Positions 55,018-64,000 of a DNA stretch of 64,000 nt are shown piece by piece; within the stretch, counting starts at the first letter, position 1; each line of letters starts with the position of its first letter. The translations under genes were made by a program, and so were the position numbers. This stretch comes from Rhodocytophaga rosea (GTDB lineage: Bacteria > Bacteroidota > Bacteroidia > Cytophagales > 172606-1). The notes beneath the pieces are model-generated. The model did no database searches and was not told where the DNA came from. It worked only from the letters and a program-made list of their open reading frames with translations. The stretch spans positions 372,001-436,000 of the forward strand of contig NZ_CP048222.1 in NCBI RefSeq assembly GCF_010119975.1, in the 5' to 3' direction.

Positions 55018-58000
55018 TTAGAAGCCGATATTTACGCCCATGGTATACATTCTGGAACGTGGATACGCATCGTAATCATCGCCACGATTCAGGTTGTTTT
55101 GTCCCTGGTTGTTTACTTCCGGATCGAAACCTTTGTACTTGGTGATCAGGAACAGATTCTGTCCGGACACATATACCCGTGCAGTGCGGATGTATTTATT
55201 TTGTATTGGAATGTTATATCCCAGGGCCAGGTTTTGCAGACGAATAAAGGAACCATCTTGAATAAAGAATGAAGAACGGCGGAAGGAAATAAAATCTCTG
55301 CGGCCATCAATCACCGGACGGGAAGCGCCTGGGTTTGTGGGAGTCCAGGAATCAGTCAGGATATTTGAAATCTGGTTGATCTTCTGCACCCCATCGCCCA
55401 TTTCAGACTGTTGCAGGTTCCGTACATCATTTCCTTGTACACCACGGAAGAATACCGCTAAATCAAAGTTTTTGAATTTTACGGTTGAATTAAAGCCCCA
55501 GGTGAATTTAGGATTTGGATTGCCAATGGTGACAAAATCATCAGCTGTGTATTTGCCATCCTTATTCACATCTTCGTATTTTGGATATCCGGCCAGAGCT
55601 GAATAGCTTTTCGCCTCATCATCTGTCTGGAATAGTCCTACATATTTATAACCCCGCCAGATACCAATTGGATTGCCTTCCTCTACCCAGCTGCCAAATA
55701 CGCCCAGGTGATCACTGGTGCTGTTAGCGAAGAAAGGTGTACTGCGGCCTAAATCCAGAATCTCATTGCGGAGGATGGATACGTTTCCACTCACATCCCA
55801 GTTGAAAGCGCCTGAGTTGAAAATTTTATAATTGGCTGCGAATTCAAGTCCTTTATTAGCCAGTGAGCCAGAGTTCAGCATAATGGTATTAAAGCCGGTA
55901 CTCTGCGGAATCGAAACGTCCAGCAGCAAATCGGTAGTTTTGTTTTTAAACGCGTCAAACGTTAAAGATAAACGGTTTTGGAGCAATTCCAGGTCTAAAC
56001 CCAGATTGAGCATACTGGTTGTTTCCCATTTTAAATCAGGATTAGCAATCCGGTTGGGGCCATACCCAGGAACCAATACGCCATTGAATACATAATTATA
56101 AGATACCAATCCGGAAACAGAACGGTACACAGGAATTTGAGAATTACCGGTGAGTCCATAGCTGGCCCGCAGTTTCACATCATTAAACACTTTACTAATG
56201 CCGGAATTTTTGAAGAAATTCTCGTTGCCTAAACGCCAGCCCAATGCTGCTGATGGGAAAGTCGCCCACTTATTATTAGGTCCGAATTTGGAAGAGCCAT
56301 CCCGGCGAACAGTTACGGTCAGCAAGTAGCGGTCTAATATGTTGTAATTAACCCGGCCTAACAGCGATTGCAATTCCCATTCAATCCGGCCAGAACTAGG
56401 CACCTGAGGCTTGCTGCCATTTTGCATGTTCACCGCTGAAGGATCATCTGAAGGAAGTCCGCGGGTCGTATTTTCTTCCAGCATATTCCGCTCTTTCTGG
56501 TAGGTATAGCCCACGGTTACGTCAACGGTATGCCCAGGCACAATCTCGCGGTTATACGACAAAATATTTTCATTGAGCAGGTTGGTAACATTCCGGTTAG
56601 CCCGCTCCAGTTGCCGGTCATACTGACGGCCAGTATAGGTATAGCTGTTGTAAAAAGAAGTCCGGTTCGAACTCACTACATCCGCACCTATGCTGGTTCT
56701 AAAATTCAGGCCTTTTAAAATCCGGATCGTAAGTGCTGAGGTACCAAACAAGCGGTTTCCATTATCACGGTCGTAGCCTTCTCTGGCTTCGGCCAAAGGA
56801 TTGATATTGAAACGTTGATCATAACTTGGGTAGTTATAATTGCCAAGATCGTTATACACCGGAACAGTAGGGTCGAGTCCCAGAGCTGTTATAATGATCC
56901 CTCCTGGTCCGCCCCGGTCGGTGGCTACGTTGCTGGTACCAGTCCGGTTATACGACCAGCTGTTGCTCAACGTGGCGATTCCTCCCAGGAAATCATTGTC
57001 GAGATTCATCCGGAATCCATAGCGCTGGAACCGGGTATTCTCAATAATACCTTTATTATCGAGGTAGTTGCCTACAAAAGCATAACGCATCCCTTTCGTA
57101 CCACCTGTAAAACTCAGCTGGTGACTGGCCAGGGAACCAGTACGGGAAACTTTATCCCACCAGTTGGTACCAGCACCGATCTGGCTGATCTGGGCATCTG
57201 TATAACGGGGGCTACCACCCTGGCTTTGTTCGAGTAAATTGATATAACGGGCATAATCAGCCCCATTCAACACTTCAATCGGACGAGCAATTTGCTGAAA
57301 GGAATGAGAACCTTCATAATCTACCCGGCTTTGTCCTTCTTTTCCGCGTTTTGTGGTGATCAGCACTACCCCATTTGAACCCCGTGAACCATAAATAGAA
57401 GTAGCAGAAGCATCTTTCAAGATTTCAATGGATTCAATCTCATTCGGGTTAATAGTTGCCATCGCATTGGTAGCCCGGCGGTTACCACTGGTTCCAATCG
57501 CCTCATTATCCGGATACATCGGAAAACCATCAATTACATATAGGGGCTCACTCCCACTATTAATAGAGTTCGCTCCCCGAACCCGGATGGAAATACCACC
57601 TCCCGGCGCTGCAGAAGTTTGTGTCACCTGCACTCCTGCCGCCCTAGATTGAATGGCCTGGTCTACCGAAACTACCGGCATTTCCTTAATAGATTCAGAC
57701 CGGATAGAAGAAACGGAACCAGTTAAATCACTTTTCTTTACAGTTCCATATCCCACTACCACTACTTCTTCCAGGTTGCGAACATCCGGGTTTAGCTTAA
57801 CAGAAAAAGCAGTACGGCTGCCAACGGTTACTTCCTGGGTTTCATATCCTAAAAAGCTAAAAACCAACACCTCTTCAGGGGAAGCATTTAAAGTAAAGCT
57901 TCCTTGTGGATCGGTAATGGTGCCACGAGTAGTACCTTTTACTAAAATAGAGGCACCAGGAATTCCCTCATCTTTCTCGTCAGTCACCCGCCCGGAAACA

Positions 58001-58077
58001 GAATTCTGCGCGAGTGCAGCCAGGCCAGTACATACTATCAGGCTGAATGTGAACAGGTATCGTAAGTAATAGTGCAT
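55018..58077 (-). CDS. SusC/RagA-family TonB-dependent outer-membrane transporter
   Basis: 1019 residues, the usual size. A signal peptide (to about residue 23) leads into a carboxypeptidase-D-regulatory-like domain (VSGRVTDEKDEGIPGASILV), then the plug that begins with the family motif VVVGYGTVKKSDLTGSV near 106-122 (NLEEV before it as TonB box), then a large beta-barrel ending TMGVNIGF. It imports sugar oligomers using TonB energy, with SusD as the lid. It is the first gene of the operon; the 900-bp upstream region holds dispersed repeats but no regulator in the same operon. Confidence 0.94.
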   Translation of the reverse strand: MHYYLRYLFTFSLIVCTGLAALAQNSVSGRVTDEKDEGIPGASILVKGTTRGTITDPQGSFTLNASPEEVLVFSFLGYETQEVTVGSRTAFSVKLNPDVRNLEEVVVVGYGTVKKSDLTGSVSSIRSESIKEMPVVSVDQAIQSRAAGVQVTQTSAAPGGGISIRVRGANSINSGSEPLYVIDGFPMYPDNEAIGTSGNRRATNAMATINPNEIESIEILKDASATSIYGSRGSNGVVLITTKRGKEGQSRVDYEGSHSFQQIARPIEVLNGADYARYINLLEQSQGGSPRYTDAQISQIGAGTNWWDKVSRTGSLASHQLSFTGGTKGMRYAFVGNYLDNKGIIENTRFQRYGFRMNLDNDFLGGIATLSNSWSYNRTGTSNVATDRGGPGGIIITALGLDPTVPVYNDLGNYNYPSYDQRFNINPLAEAREGYDRDNGNRLFGTSALTIRILKGLNFRTSIGADVVSSNRTSFYNSYTYTGRQYDRQLERANRNVTNLLNENILSYNREIVPGHTVDVTVGYTYQKERNMLEENTTRGLPSDDPSAVNMQNGSKPQVPSSGRIEWELQSLLGRVNYNILDRYLLTVTVRRDGSSKFGPNNKWATFPSAALGWRLGNENFFKNSGISKVFNDVKLRASYGLTGNSQIPVYRSVSGLVSYNYVFNGVLVPGYGPNRIANPDLKWETTSMLNLGLDLELLQNRLSLTFDAFKNKTTDLLLDVSIPQSTGFNTIMLNSGSLANKGLEFAANYKIFNSGAFNWDVSGNVSILRNEILDLGRSTPFFANSTSDHLGVFGSWVEEGNPIGIWRGYKYVGLFQTDDEAKSYSALAGYPKYEDVNKDGKYTADDFVTIGNPNPKFTWGFNSTVKFKNFDLAVFFRGVQGNDVRNLQQSEMGDGVQKINQISNILTDSWTPTNPGASRPVIDGRRDFISFRRSSFFIQDGSFIRLQNLALGYNIPIQNKYIRTARVYVSGQNLFLITKYKGFDPEVNNQGQNNLNRGDDYDAYPRSRMYTMGVNIGF

Positions 58078-58529
58078 AAAGGTATTTGGTTGTAAGTTTT
58101 TGGAATAGGTGTGAACAAATAATGGATACTATGTTAAGAAAATACAATCCAATATTTAAAAATTCATAAACAAAAATGATGGCAATTTGCTAGGAAATCA
58201 ATAGAGAGAATTCTGTTAATGATGGATAATTTTATGGTGATTATTCAATAATATTCTGGACAAAAATAATACTGTTAAATCAAGAGAATACCTCAATAAA
58301 GATCAGGAGAGAAAAAACAGAAGAATAAGCCATCAAAACCTTCCTATCAAAAATTATGATATTGCTTGTTTGATTTACTCTTCTTTATTAATTGAATAAG
58401 CAAGTATGATAAGGAATGGCTTCCTTTATTGTTCTCTATATCTGATATAATCCATTCAATCATATCTTGACTTTAGTTCAGAGTTTACTAAATTGAATTA
58501 TAGAGTTTACGGTTAGCTTTATTGAATTC

Positions 58530-58690
58530 TTACGCCGTATTTACTTTTATTTTGCTTGCCCAAAATAAAAGTAACAAAACAAAAGGGCAGCAACAACAAA
58601 GCCGGTTTTACGCTTGATTATGACTGCTCGCACAAACCTCCGGCTTACCCACATGCCAAAACCGGCCACACTGTTGCTGCACCATCAGCC
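58530..58690 (-). repeat. Dispersed repeat family B, reversed copy
   Basis: Read on the minus strand it matches the end of copies 1 and 2: tgcccttttgttttgtta then the 14-bp hairpin (arms 58541-58554 and 58561-58574, loop cttgcc) and a tacggcgtaa tail. Its body also holds a 23-base imperfect inverted repeat with gcagcaaca ends. Confidence 0.68.
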
Positions 58691-58757
58691 GCACTTTTGC
58701 TTTGTCTATAGTTTCTTTAAAACGCCTATAGCTTTTTATATTTCAATAAAACAAAAA

Positions 58758-58920
58758 TCCCATGTGTGATGGCCCGAAAAAACAGCGGGCAATGCGCAGG
58801 CCCTAAGCGGGGAAGCATTGACAACTACGTTGGTTCTCTTCGGCTCTCGCCTCGAGAATTCTAGATTTTTCTTTGCTTACTTTCTTTGTAGCAATGACAA
58901 AGAAAGTAAGGACGGCGTAA
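58758..58920 (+). repeat. Dispersed repeat family B, copy 4 (14-bp hairpin)
   Basis: Head tcccatgtgtgatggcccg and gcggggaagcatt match copies 1 and 2. The hairpin is cttactttctttgt (58876-58889) with acaaagaaagtaag (58897-58910), followed by gacggcgtaa. It sits head-to-head with the reversed copy and has an insertion before the hairpin. Confidence 0.68.
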
Positions 58921-59014
58921 GAGATAAAATAACAAATAGTTAAATCGAAGTCTACATTTGACTATAACCACTTAAAAGCAGTGTGGTATTCTAACAACCA
59001 ACAACCATACCCCC

Positions 59015-59890
59015 TTATGCTTTCTCAATTGTCCGGAACTGCTGGGGAGAAAGACCAATAAACTGGCTGAAAACCCTGGAAAAATGATAGGGATCATCAA
59101 AGCCGATCTGGTGGGCAATTTCTTTCACCCTCAAATTTGTATTCTCCAGCAACTGGCAAGACCGCTGTACTTTCAGAAACATAAAGAAATTGACAGGAGA
59201 GTTTTGCGTTTTTTGGCGAAAAATAGCTGAATAGTGTGAAGCCGAAAGACCAGCCTGTTCGGCAAGTTGCTGCAAAGTAAACTTTTGATCCAGATGGCCT
59301 TTCATAAACTCAATAGACTGCTGTACTACATCTCCCTGCTCTTCTGTAATAGCATGCTTATACACGGAATCCCGGAACGAAACCAGAAAGTGATACAGGC
59401 AATTATTCGCATAAATCACATTATCCAGGTTGAAAGACATGTTGAGGTGGGCGTAAATATCCTCAAACATGCGGAACCGTTCTTCAGTAGGCACTACAGT
59501 TAAGGGCGCATACTTATCATTCCTGTACAAATACTGCAAAAAACTACTAGCCTGGCTGCCTGTAAAATGTAACCAGTAGATAGTCCAGGGATTTTGGTTT
59601 TTGGTTCCGTATTTATGGCTGAGGTGGGCGGGTAAAATAAATAGTTGATTTGGTTTAACTGTATATTTTTGATCCTGAACCTGGTACCATCCTTCTCCCT
59701 GCACACAATAAATCAATACATGTTGCCCGCTTCCTTTCCGGCGTTCGCGGGTATGAAACCGGGCTTTGGGATAATAGCCAATATCAGTAATCAGCAAGCC
59801 CTGGCAAAGTGGAAGCTTCTCCACTTCCTCTAATAACGGAGCCGGAAGTATATAGGACCGCTGTCCTTCAAACCCTTCTTTTTTACGCAT
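59015..59890 (-). CDS. AraC-family regulator with sugar-sensing cupin domain
   Basis: 291 residues. The N-terminal AraC-type cupin (GSGQHVLIYCVQGEGWYQVQ; LFILPAHLSHKYGT) covers about 45-130, and two helix-turn-helix motifs lie at 200-285 (FTLQQLAEQAGLSASHYSAI; RVKEIAHQIGFDDPYHFSRV). It is divergent from the sugar-porter MFS gene with 103 bases between starts, a typical sensor-carrier arrangement. I infer that it responds to the sugar imported by that carrier. Confidence 0.9.
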   Translation of the reverse strand: MRKKEGFEGQRSYILPAPLLEEVEKLPLCQGLLITDIGYYPKARFHTRERRKGSGQHVLIYCVQGEGWYQVQDQKYTVKPNQLFILPAHLSHKYGTKNQNPWTIYWLHFTGSQASSFLQYLYRNDKYAPLTVVPTEERFRMFEDIYAHLNMSFNLDNVIYANNCLYHFLVSFRDSVYKHAITEEQGDVVQQSIEFMKGHLDQKFTLQQLAEQAGLSASHYSAIFRQKTQNSPVNFFMFLKVQRSCQLLENTNLRVKEIAHQIGFDDPYHFSRVFSQFIGLSPQQFRTIEKA

Positions 59891-59993
59891 GGCTAGGCAG
59901 AATAATTTTATCCATCATTTTCGTGAAAACCACTATTTAAACTTAACTTATGACTTAGCATTTTTGCAAGAAAAAATTGAAAAAAATTAGCAG

Positions 59994-61343
59994 ATGAACA
60001 GCTCTACTCAGGTATTTAATAGTTCATACATCATCGGTATCTCTTTTATTTCTGCGCTGGGAGGGTATCTGTTCGGGTTCGATTTTGCAGTAATTGCCGG
60101 TGCCCTTCCCTTTTTACGGACGGAATTTGAATTAAATGCCTGGTGGGAAGGCTTTCTGACAGGCACGCTGGCATTAGGCTGCATGGTAGGCTGTTTAATG
60201 GCTGGCAGTTTGGCCGACCGGCTGGGCCGCCGTCCGGGACTCATGATGGCCGCCGCTATCTTTGCCCTGTCTTCACTGGGAATGGCATTTGCCACCGGAT
60301 TATCCATGTTTTCTATCATGCGGTTCATTGCCGGCATTGGGGTGGGAATGGCTTCCATGCTTTCACCGATGTACATTGCAGAGATTTCTCCATCCTCCAT
60401 CCGGGGCCGCAATGTTGCCATCAATCAGCTTACCATTGTAACTGGTATTCTTATCACTAACCTGGTGAATTATTTTCTGGCGGATAATGGTCCGGATGCC
60501 TGGCGGTGGATGTTCGGGCTAGGTGCCTTGCCGTCTCTACTATTTTTACTTGGTGTACTCTGGTTACCAGAAAGTCCCAGGTGGCTTGTAAAAGCTGGTT
60601 ACCCGGAAAAAGCGGAAGCCGTACTGACCAAAATCGGAAACCGCAATTTTGTGGCTACTACATTTGAGGATATTAAAGCATCCCTATCCGGAACGCATTT
60701 GAAACAATCTTACCGGGATGTATTTCATAAAAGTGTACGGCCTGCCGTTCAGGTGGGAATTATCCTGGCAGTTTTTCAGCAGTTATGCGGGATCAATGTA
60801 GTATTTAATTATACGTCTACTATCTTCGAATCAGTAGGTGCTTCGCTGAACCAGCAGTTGTTTGAAACTGTAGCCATCGGCACAGTAAACCTGTTGTTTA
60901 CCTTAGTTGCCATGTGGCAGGTAGATAAACTCGGCCGCCGCCCACTGATGCGTTTTGGTGCCTTGGGTTTGGCTATATTGTATGTAGTGCTGGCAACTTT
61001 ACTACAACGACAGGCTGCTCCAGGCGTGGTTTCACTGGCTGTTCTTGCTGCTATCAGCATCTATTCCATGACCTTAGCGCCGGTCACCTGGGTACTTATT
61101 TCCGAAATATTTCCCAATAAAATCCGGGGACTTGCTTCTTCAGTAGCCATTGTAGCTTTATGGGGAGCTTATTTTGTGTTGGTATTTACCTTTCCCATCC
61201 TGGCTGAAAAACTGGGTACTTACGGACCATTCTGGCTCTATGCCGGTATCTGCTTACTAGGATTTTTTTTTATTACGGCAAAAGTGCGGGAGACAAAAGG
61301 CAAAACGTTAGAAGAGCTGGAAGGAGTTTTTACACCACATTAA
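59994..61343 (+). CDS. Sugar-porter family MFS transporter (XylE/GLUT-like)
   Basis: 449 residues, twelve predicted helices. Sugar-porter signatures are present: GGYLFGFDFAVIAGALPFLR at the N-terminus, DRLGRRPGLM, the PESPRWLVKAGY motif near 192-203, QQLCGINVVFNYTSTIFESV and the C-terminal EIFPNKIRGLASS. It would import a hexose or pentose with protons. The upstream divergent AraC gene and the following DUF5107 gene, in the same direction, suggest a small sugar-utilisation unit. The exact sugar is not predicted. Confidence 0.92.
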   Translation: MNSSTQVFNSSYIIGISFISALGGYLFGFDFAVIAGALPFLRTEFELNAWWEGFLTGTLALGCMVGCLMAGSLADRLGRRPGLMMAAAIFALSSLGMAFATGLSMFSIMRFIAGIGVGMASMLSPMYIAEISPSSIRGRNVAINQLTIVTGILITNLVNYFLADNGPDAWRWMFGLGALPSLLFLLGVLWLPESPRWLVKAGYPEKAEAVLTKIGNRNFVATTFEDIKASLSGTHLKQSYRDVFHKSVRPAVQVGIILAVFQQLCGINVVFNYTSTIFESVGASLNQQLFETVAIGTVNLLFTLVAMWQVDKLGRRPLMRFGALGLAILYVVLATLLQRQAAPGVVSLAVLAAISIYSMTLAPVTWVLISEIFPNKIRGLASSVAIVALWGAYFVLVFTFPILAEKLGTYGPFWLYAGICLLGFFFITAKVRETKGKTLEELEGVFTPH

Positions 61344-61404
61344 TGACCGGTATTCGCATCAGACTTTCCTATAGAATTCATGTTTAATTTTTCATCATTT
61401 GCCC

Positions 61405-64000
61405 ATGTTGAACAATAGCCTTTCTGAAGTAAAAGCCTGGGAAGAAGTAGTAATTATTCCTACCTATAAGATCGGTGAACCTGATAAAAACCCCATGTTC
61501 TTAGAGAAACGGGTATACCAGGGCAGCAGTGGCGTGGTTTATCCGCATCCGGTTATCGACAAAGTATACAACGAAAAAGAAGACAAACCATATAAAGCCC
61601 TGGTCCTCGAAAATGAGTACCTCAAAATCATGATCTTGCCCGAACTAGGGGGACGGATTCAGATGGCCTATGACAAAACCAACGATTACCACTTTGTATA
61701 CTATAACCGGGTAATTAAACCTGCTCTGGTGGGACTGGCCGGCCCATGGATTTCGGGCGGTATTGAATTTAACTGGCCGCAACACCACCGTCCCAGCACC
61801 TTTGACCCGGTGGATTACAGTATCGAAGAAAATCCGGATGGCAGCAAAACGGTATGGGTGAGTGAAATTGAAAAGATGTTTGGTACCAAAGGTATGGCTG
61901 GCTTTACCTTGTACCGGGATAAAGCCTACCTGGAAATTACCGGCAAGCTCTATAACCGGACTTCCCTGCCACAAACATTCTTGTGGTGGGCCAACCCAGC
62001 AGTGCATGTAGATGAACATTACCAATCGGTATTTCCGCCGGATGTGCATGCGGTCTATGATCATGGGAAGCGGGATGTGTCTTCTTTCCCCATTGCCACA
62101 GGTACGTATTACAAGGTAGACTACTCTCCGGGAACGGATATTTCCCGCTACCAGAACATTCCGGTGCCTACCTCTTATATGGCTGTGAATTCAGCCTTTG
62201 ATTTCGTGGGTGGCTATCACCACGGTAAAAAGGCAGGTTTGCTGCATGTGGCCAATCATCATATATCCCCAGGCAAAAAACAGTGGACCTGGGGCTGTGG
62301 AGAATTCGGGCAAGCCTGGGACCGCCAGCTTACGGATGAAGATGGGCCTTACTTTGAATTGATGGTGGGTGTTTTCACAGACAACCAACCGGATTTTAGC
62401 TGGATTATGCCCAATGAAGAACGGCAGTTTACACAGTATTTCATGCCCTACAAAAACATTGGGTATGTGAAAAATGCTACCACCGAAGCAGCCGTTAATC
62501 TTGAAATTGAGGATAATCAAGCCACCATACAAGTATATGTCACTTCTCCTCAAACAAATGTATCTGTGCTGCTACTGAATGCAGAAGAAGAGATATTGCA
62601 GGATACGGTTATTCTCTCCCCAACACAGACGTATAAAAAAAGTGCATCCATTCCTGAAGGAATAAATCCGGAGAAATTAAAAGTAGTAGTCAAAGACCAG
62701 AAAGGCCGGGAATTGGTTAGTTATACACCTGTCACCCGTAAAGAAGAAGCCATTCCTGACCCGGCTACACCCATCGGCGAACCGAAAGACATTGCTACAA
62801 ATGATGCCTTGTACCTGGCAGGGTTGCACCTGGAACAATACCGCCATGCCACGTATTCGCCTGTTGCATACTATGAAGAAGCCCTCCGCAGGAACCCGGC
62901 TGATGTTCAGAATAACAATGCTTTAGGGCGTTGGTATCTGAGGCGGGGCCAGTTGGCCAAAGCTGAGCCTTTTTTCCGCAAAGCTGTCGAATCTATGGTA
63001 CGGCATAATCCCAATCCGTATGATGGCGAACCTTTATACAACCTGGGATTGTCGCTGGTATATCAGGAAAAATGGGACGAAGCCTACGCATTTTTCTTCA
63101 AAGCTACCTGGAATGCTGCCTGGCAGGACAATGCCTATCTGCAACTAGCCCGGATCGACATGCGAAAAGGTAATTTCACCCAGGCCCTCCAATCGGCCAC
63201 TCATTCAGTAATTCGCAATTACCATGGCTTCAAAGCCCGTCACCTGAAGACAGTTGCCTTACGGAAACTGGGACGTCTTGCAGAAGCGGAGGCTTTTGCA
63301 CAAGAAACGCTTTCCATTGATTCATTTAATTTTGCCTCCAACAATGAATTATACCTGATTTTGCAAGCAAAGGGTGAAAATGAGGCGGCAGAACAAATCC
63401 TTCAGAAGCTTCTTCAGCAGATGCGGAATAATAGCCACAGTTACATCCAAGTTGCGCTTGATTATGCTCAGGCCGGTTTGTATGCCGAAGCTATTGAACT
63501 ACTCAAGCGAATCTCCGCTATTGATACACATCCCCTGACGTTTTACTATCTAGCTTATTTCTACGATCAGTCCGGTCAATCACAAAAGGCACAAGAATCA
63601 GCTGCTGAAGGCTTTGCCTGTAGTCCTGATAGGGTATTTCCCAACCACCTGGATGATATTGCAGTATTGCACAAAGTAGCTGAGCTAAATCCGAAGGATT
63701 ATAAAGTTTGGTATTACCTGGGCAATCTCTGGTACGATAAGCGGCAATACGAAGAAGCGATAGCAGCCTGGGAAAAGTCCAGAGAAATTTTTGATGCGTT
63801 TCCAACCGTGCACCGGAATCTGGGCATTGCTTACTTTAACCGCCTGGCACAAGAACAAAAAGCCCTGGAATCGTTCGAAAAAGCCTTTTTGCTGGACCGC
63901 AGCGACTCCCGTATTTTGTTTGAACTGGACCAATTATATAAACGGTTAAACCGCCCCATAGAAGAACGTCTTGCCTTCCTGAATAGGTACCCAGAACTCA
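61405..64000 (+). CDS. DUF5107/TPR protein, incomplete at the right edge
   Basis: An open frame runs from the ATG at 61405 past the last base, at least 865 residues with no stop. The first about 330 residues form a DUF5107 domain (YKALVLENEYLKIMILPELG; GGRIQMAYDKTNDYHFVYYN; FNWPQHHRPS), related to the galactose-mutarotase-like sugar fold. Tetratricopeptide repeats follow from about residue 470 (YYEEALRRNPADVQNNNALG; NLGIAYFNRLAQEQKALESF). DUF5107 proteins in Bacteroidota are linked to carbohydrate metabolism but their reaction is not known to me. It follows the sugar porter by 61 bases. Its end lies outside the window. Confidence 0.87.
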   Translation, partial: MLNNSLSEVKAWEEVVIIPTYKIGEPDKNPMFLEKRVYQGSSGVVYPHPVIDKVYNEKEDKPYKALVLENEYLKIMILPELGGRIQMAYDKTNDYHFVYYNRVIKPALVGLAGPWISGGIEFNWPQHHRPSTFDPVDYSIEENPDGSKTVWVSEIEKMFGTKGMAGFTLYRDKAYLEITGKLYNRTSLPQTFLWWANPAVHVDEHYQSVFPPDVHAVYDHGKRDVSSFPIATGTYYKVDYSPGTDISRYQNIPVPTSYMAVNSAFDFVGGYHHGKKAGLLHVANHHISPGKKQWTWGCGEFGQAWDRQLTDEDGPYFELMVGVFTDNQPDFSWIMPNEERQFTQYFMPYKNIGYVKNATTEAAVNLEIEDNQATIQVYVTSPQTNVSVLLLNAEEEILQDTVILSPTQTYKKSASIPEGINPEKLKVVVKDQKGRELVSYTPVTRKEEAIPDPATPIGEPKDIATNDALYLAGLHLEQYRHATYSPVAYYEEALRRNPADVQNNNALGRWYLRRGQLAKAEPFFRKAVESMVRHNPNPYDGEPLYNLGLSLVYQEKWDEAYAFFFKATWNAAWQDNAYLQLARIDMRKGNFTQALQSATHSVIRNYHGFKARHLKTVALRKLGRLAEAEAFAQETLSIDSFNFASNNELYLILQAKGENEAAEQILQKLLQQMRNNSHSYIQVALDYAQAGLYAEAIELLKRISAIDTHPLTFYYLAYFYDQSGQSQKAQESAAEGFACSPDRVFPNHLDDIAVLHKVAELNPKDYKVWYYLGNLWYDKRQYEEAIAAWEKSREIFDAFPTVHRNLGIAYFNRLAQEQKALESFEKAFLLDRSDSRILFELDQLYKRLNRPIEERLAFLNRYPEL

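Larger units (their letters stand above)
58078..59014. other. 937-bp intergenic region upstream of susC, with repeats
   Basis: No gene is seen. 58078-58500 is AT-rich and should contain the susC promoter. From 58530 to 58920 two family-B repeats lie in opposite orientation, each ending in a perfect hairpin, with an imperfect 23-bp inverted repeat between (58587-58609 with 58658-58680). Confidence 0.65.

Noticed and set aside
56815-57237. Plus-strand frame of 140 residues
   Set aside because: Antisense to the susC barrel, low complexity and without a promoter or family signal.

Overview
The window looks like a chromosome segment of a free-living Bacteroidota, most likely a Cytophagales soil bacterium. 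It carries a SusC/SusD pair with a VCBS/ASPIC partner, Bacteroidota-type lipoprotein signals, TAnnTTTG-like promoter elements and mostly weak Shine-Dalgarno sequences. No rRNA, tRNA, CRISPR array, integrase or transposase was recognised. All readings are by eye from sequence and translations; no database search was run.

Layout. 1-2.3 kb: a radical SAM protein and an AT-rich hexapeptide acyltransferase (probably the end of a surface-glycan locus), then a small membrane protein. 2.3-6.8 kb: a TetR regulator with a 20-bp palindromic operator, a rifampicin phosphotransferase-type enzyme, a short AraC protein and a VOC protein. 7.0-29.8 kb: a large aromatic-acid catabolic region. A LysR regulator is divergent from genes for an acyl-CoA dehydrogenase, MFS carrier, crotonase, feruloyl/coumaroyl-CoA synthetase, secreted hydrolase, MetE-like zinc methyltransferase and HSD10-type dehydrogenase. 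Next come two amidohydrolases, a secreted esterase, a PcaK-like carrier, pobA, pcaD, and pcaC-pcaH-pcaG-pcaIJ(fused)-pcaF-pcaB. Together they give a near-complete route from hydroxycinnamates through 4-hydroxybenzoate and protocatechuate to succinyl-CoA and acetyl-CoA.

30-36 kb: an XRE/DUF4870 protein, small ORFs, an SGNH hydrolase, a CE1-type lipoprotein esterase, a lone response regulator and a secreted hydrolase. 36.4-47.7 kb: a hexuronate/pectin-sugar regulon: a Tat-exported Gfo/Idh oxidoreductase, an ExuT-like carrier, and uxaC, uxaB, kduI and kduD divergent from a LacI regulator. One imperfect palindrome with a central CG lies upstream of all three transcription units and ties them together. 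Inside this stretch is a gene joining an ECF sigma factor to a bifunctional-nuclease (BFN) domain. 47.8-64 kb: AraC and SDR genes, a SusC-SusD-VCBS polysaccharide/glycoside uptake locus, an AraC regulator divergent from a sugar-porter MFS carrier, and a DUF5107/TPR protein that runs off the right edge.

Two families of dispersed intergenic repeats occur: family A, about 110 bp, two copies; and family B, about 130-160 bp and ending in a perfect 12-14 bp hairpin, four copies. Four genes (pcaB, the exuT-like gene, the sigma-BFN gene and an SDR) are each split by one missing base in a homopolymer run. This points to systematic homopolymer under-calling in the assembly, although the A7 run in the sigma-BFN gene could also be a genuine slippage site.
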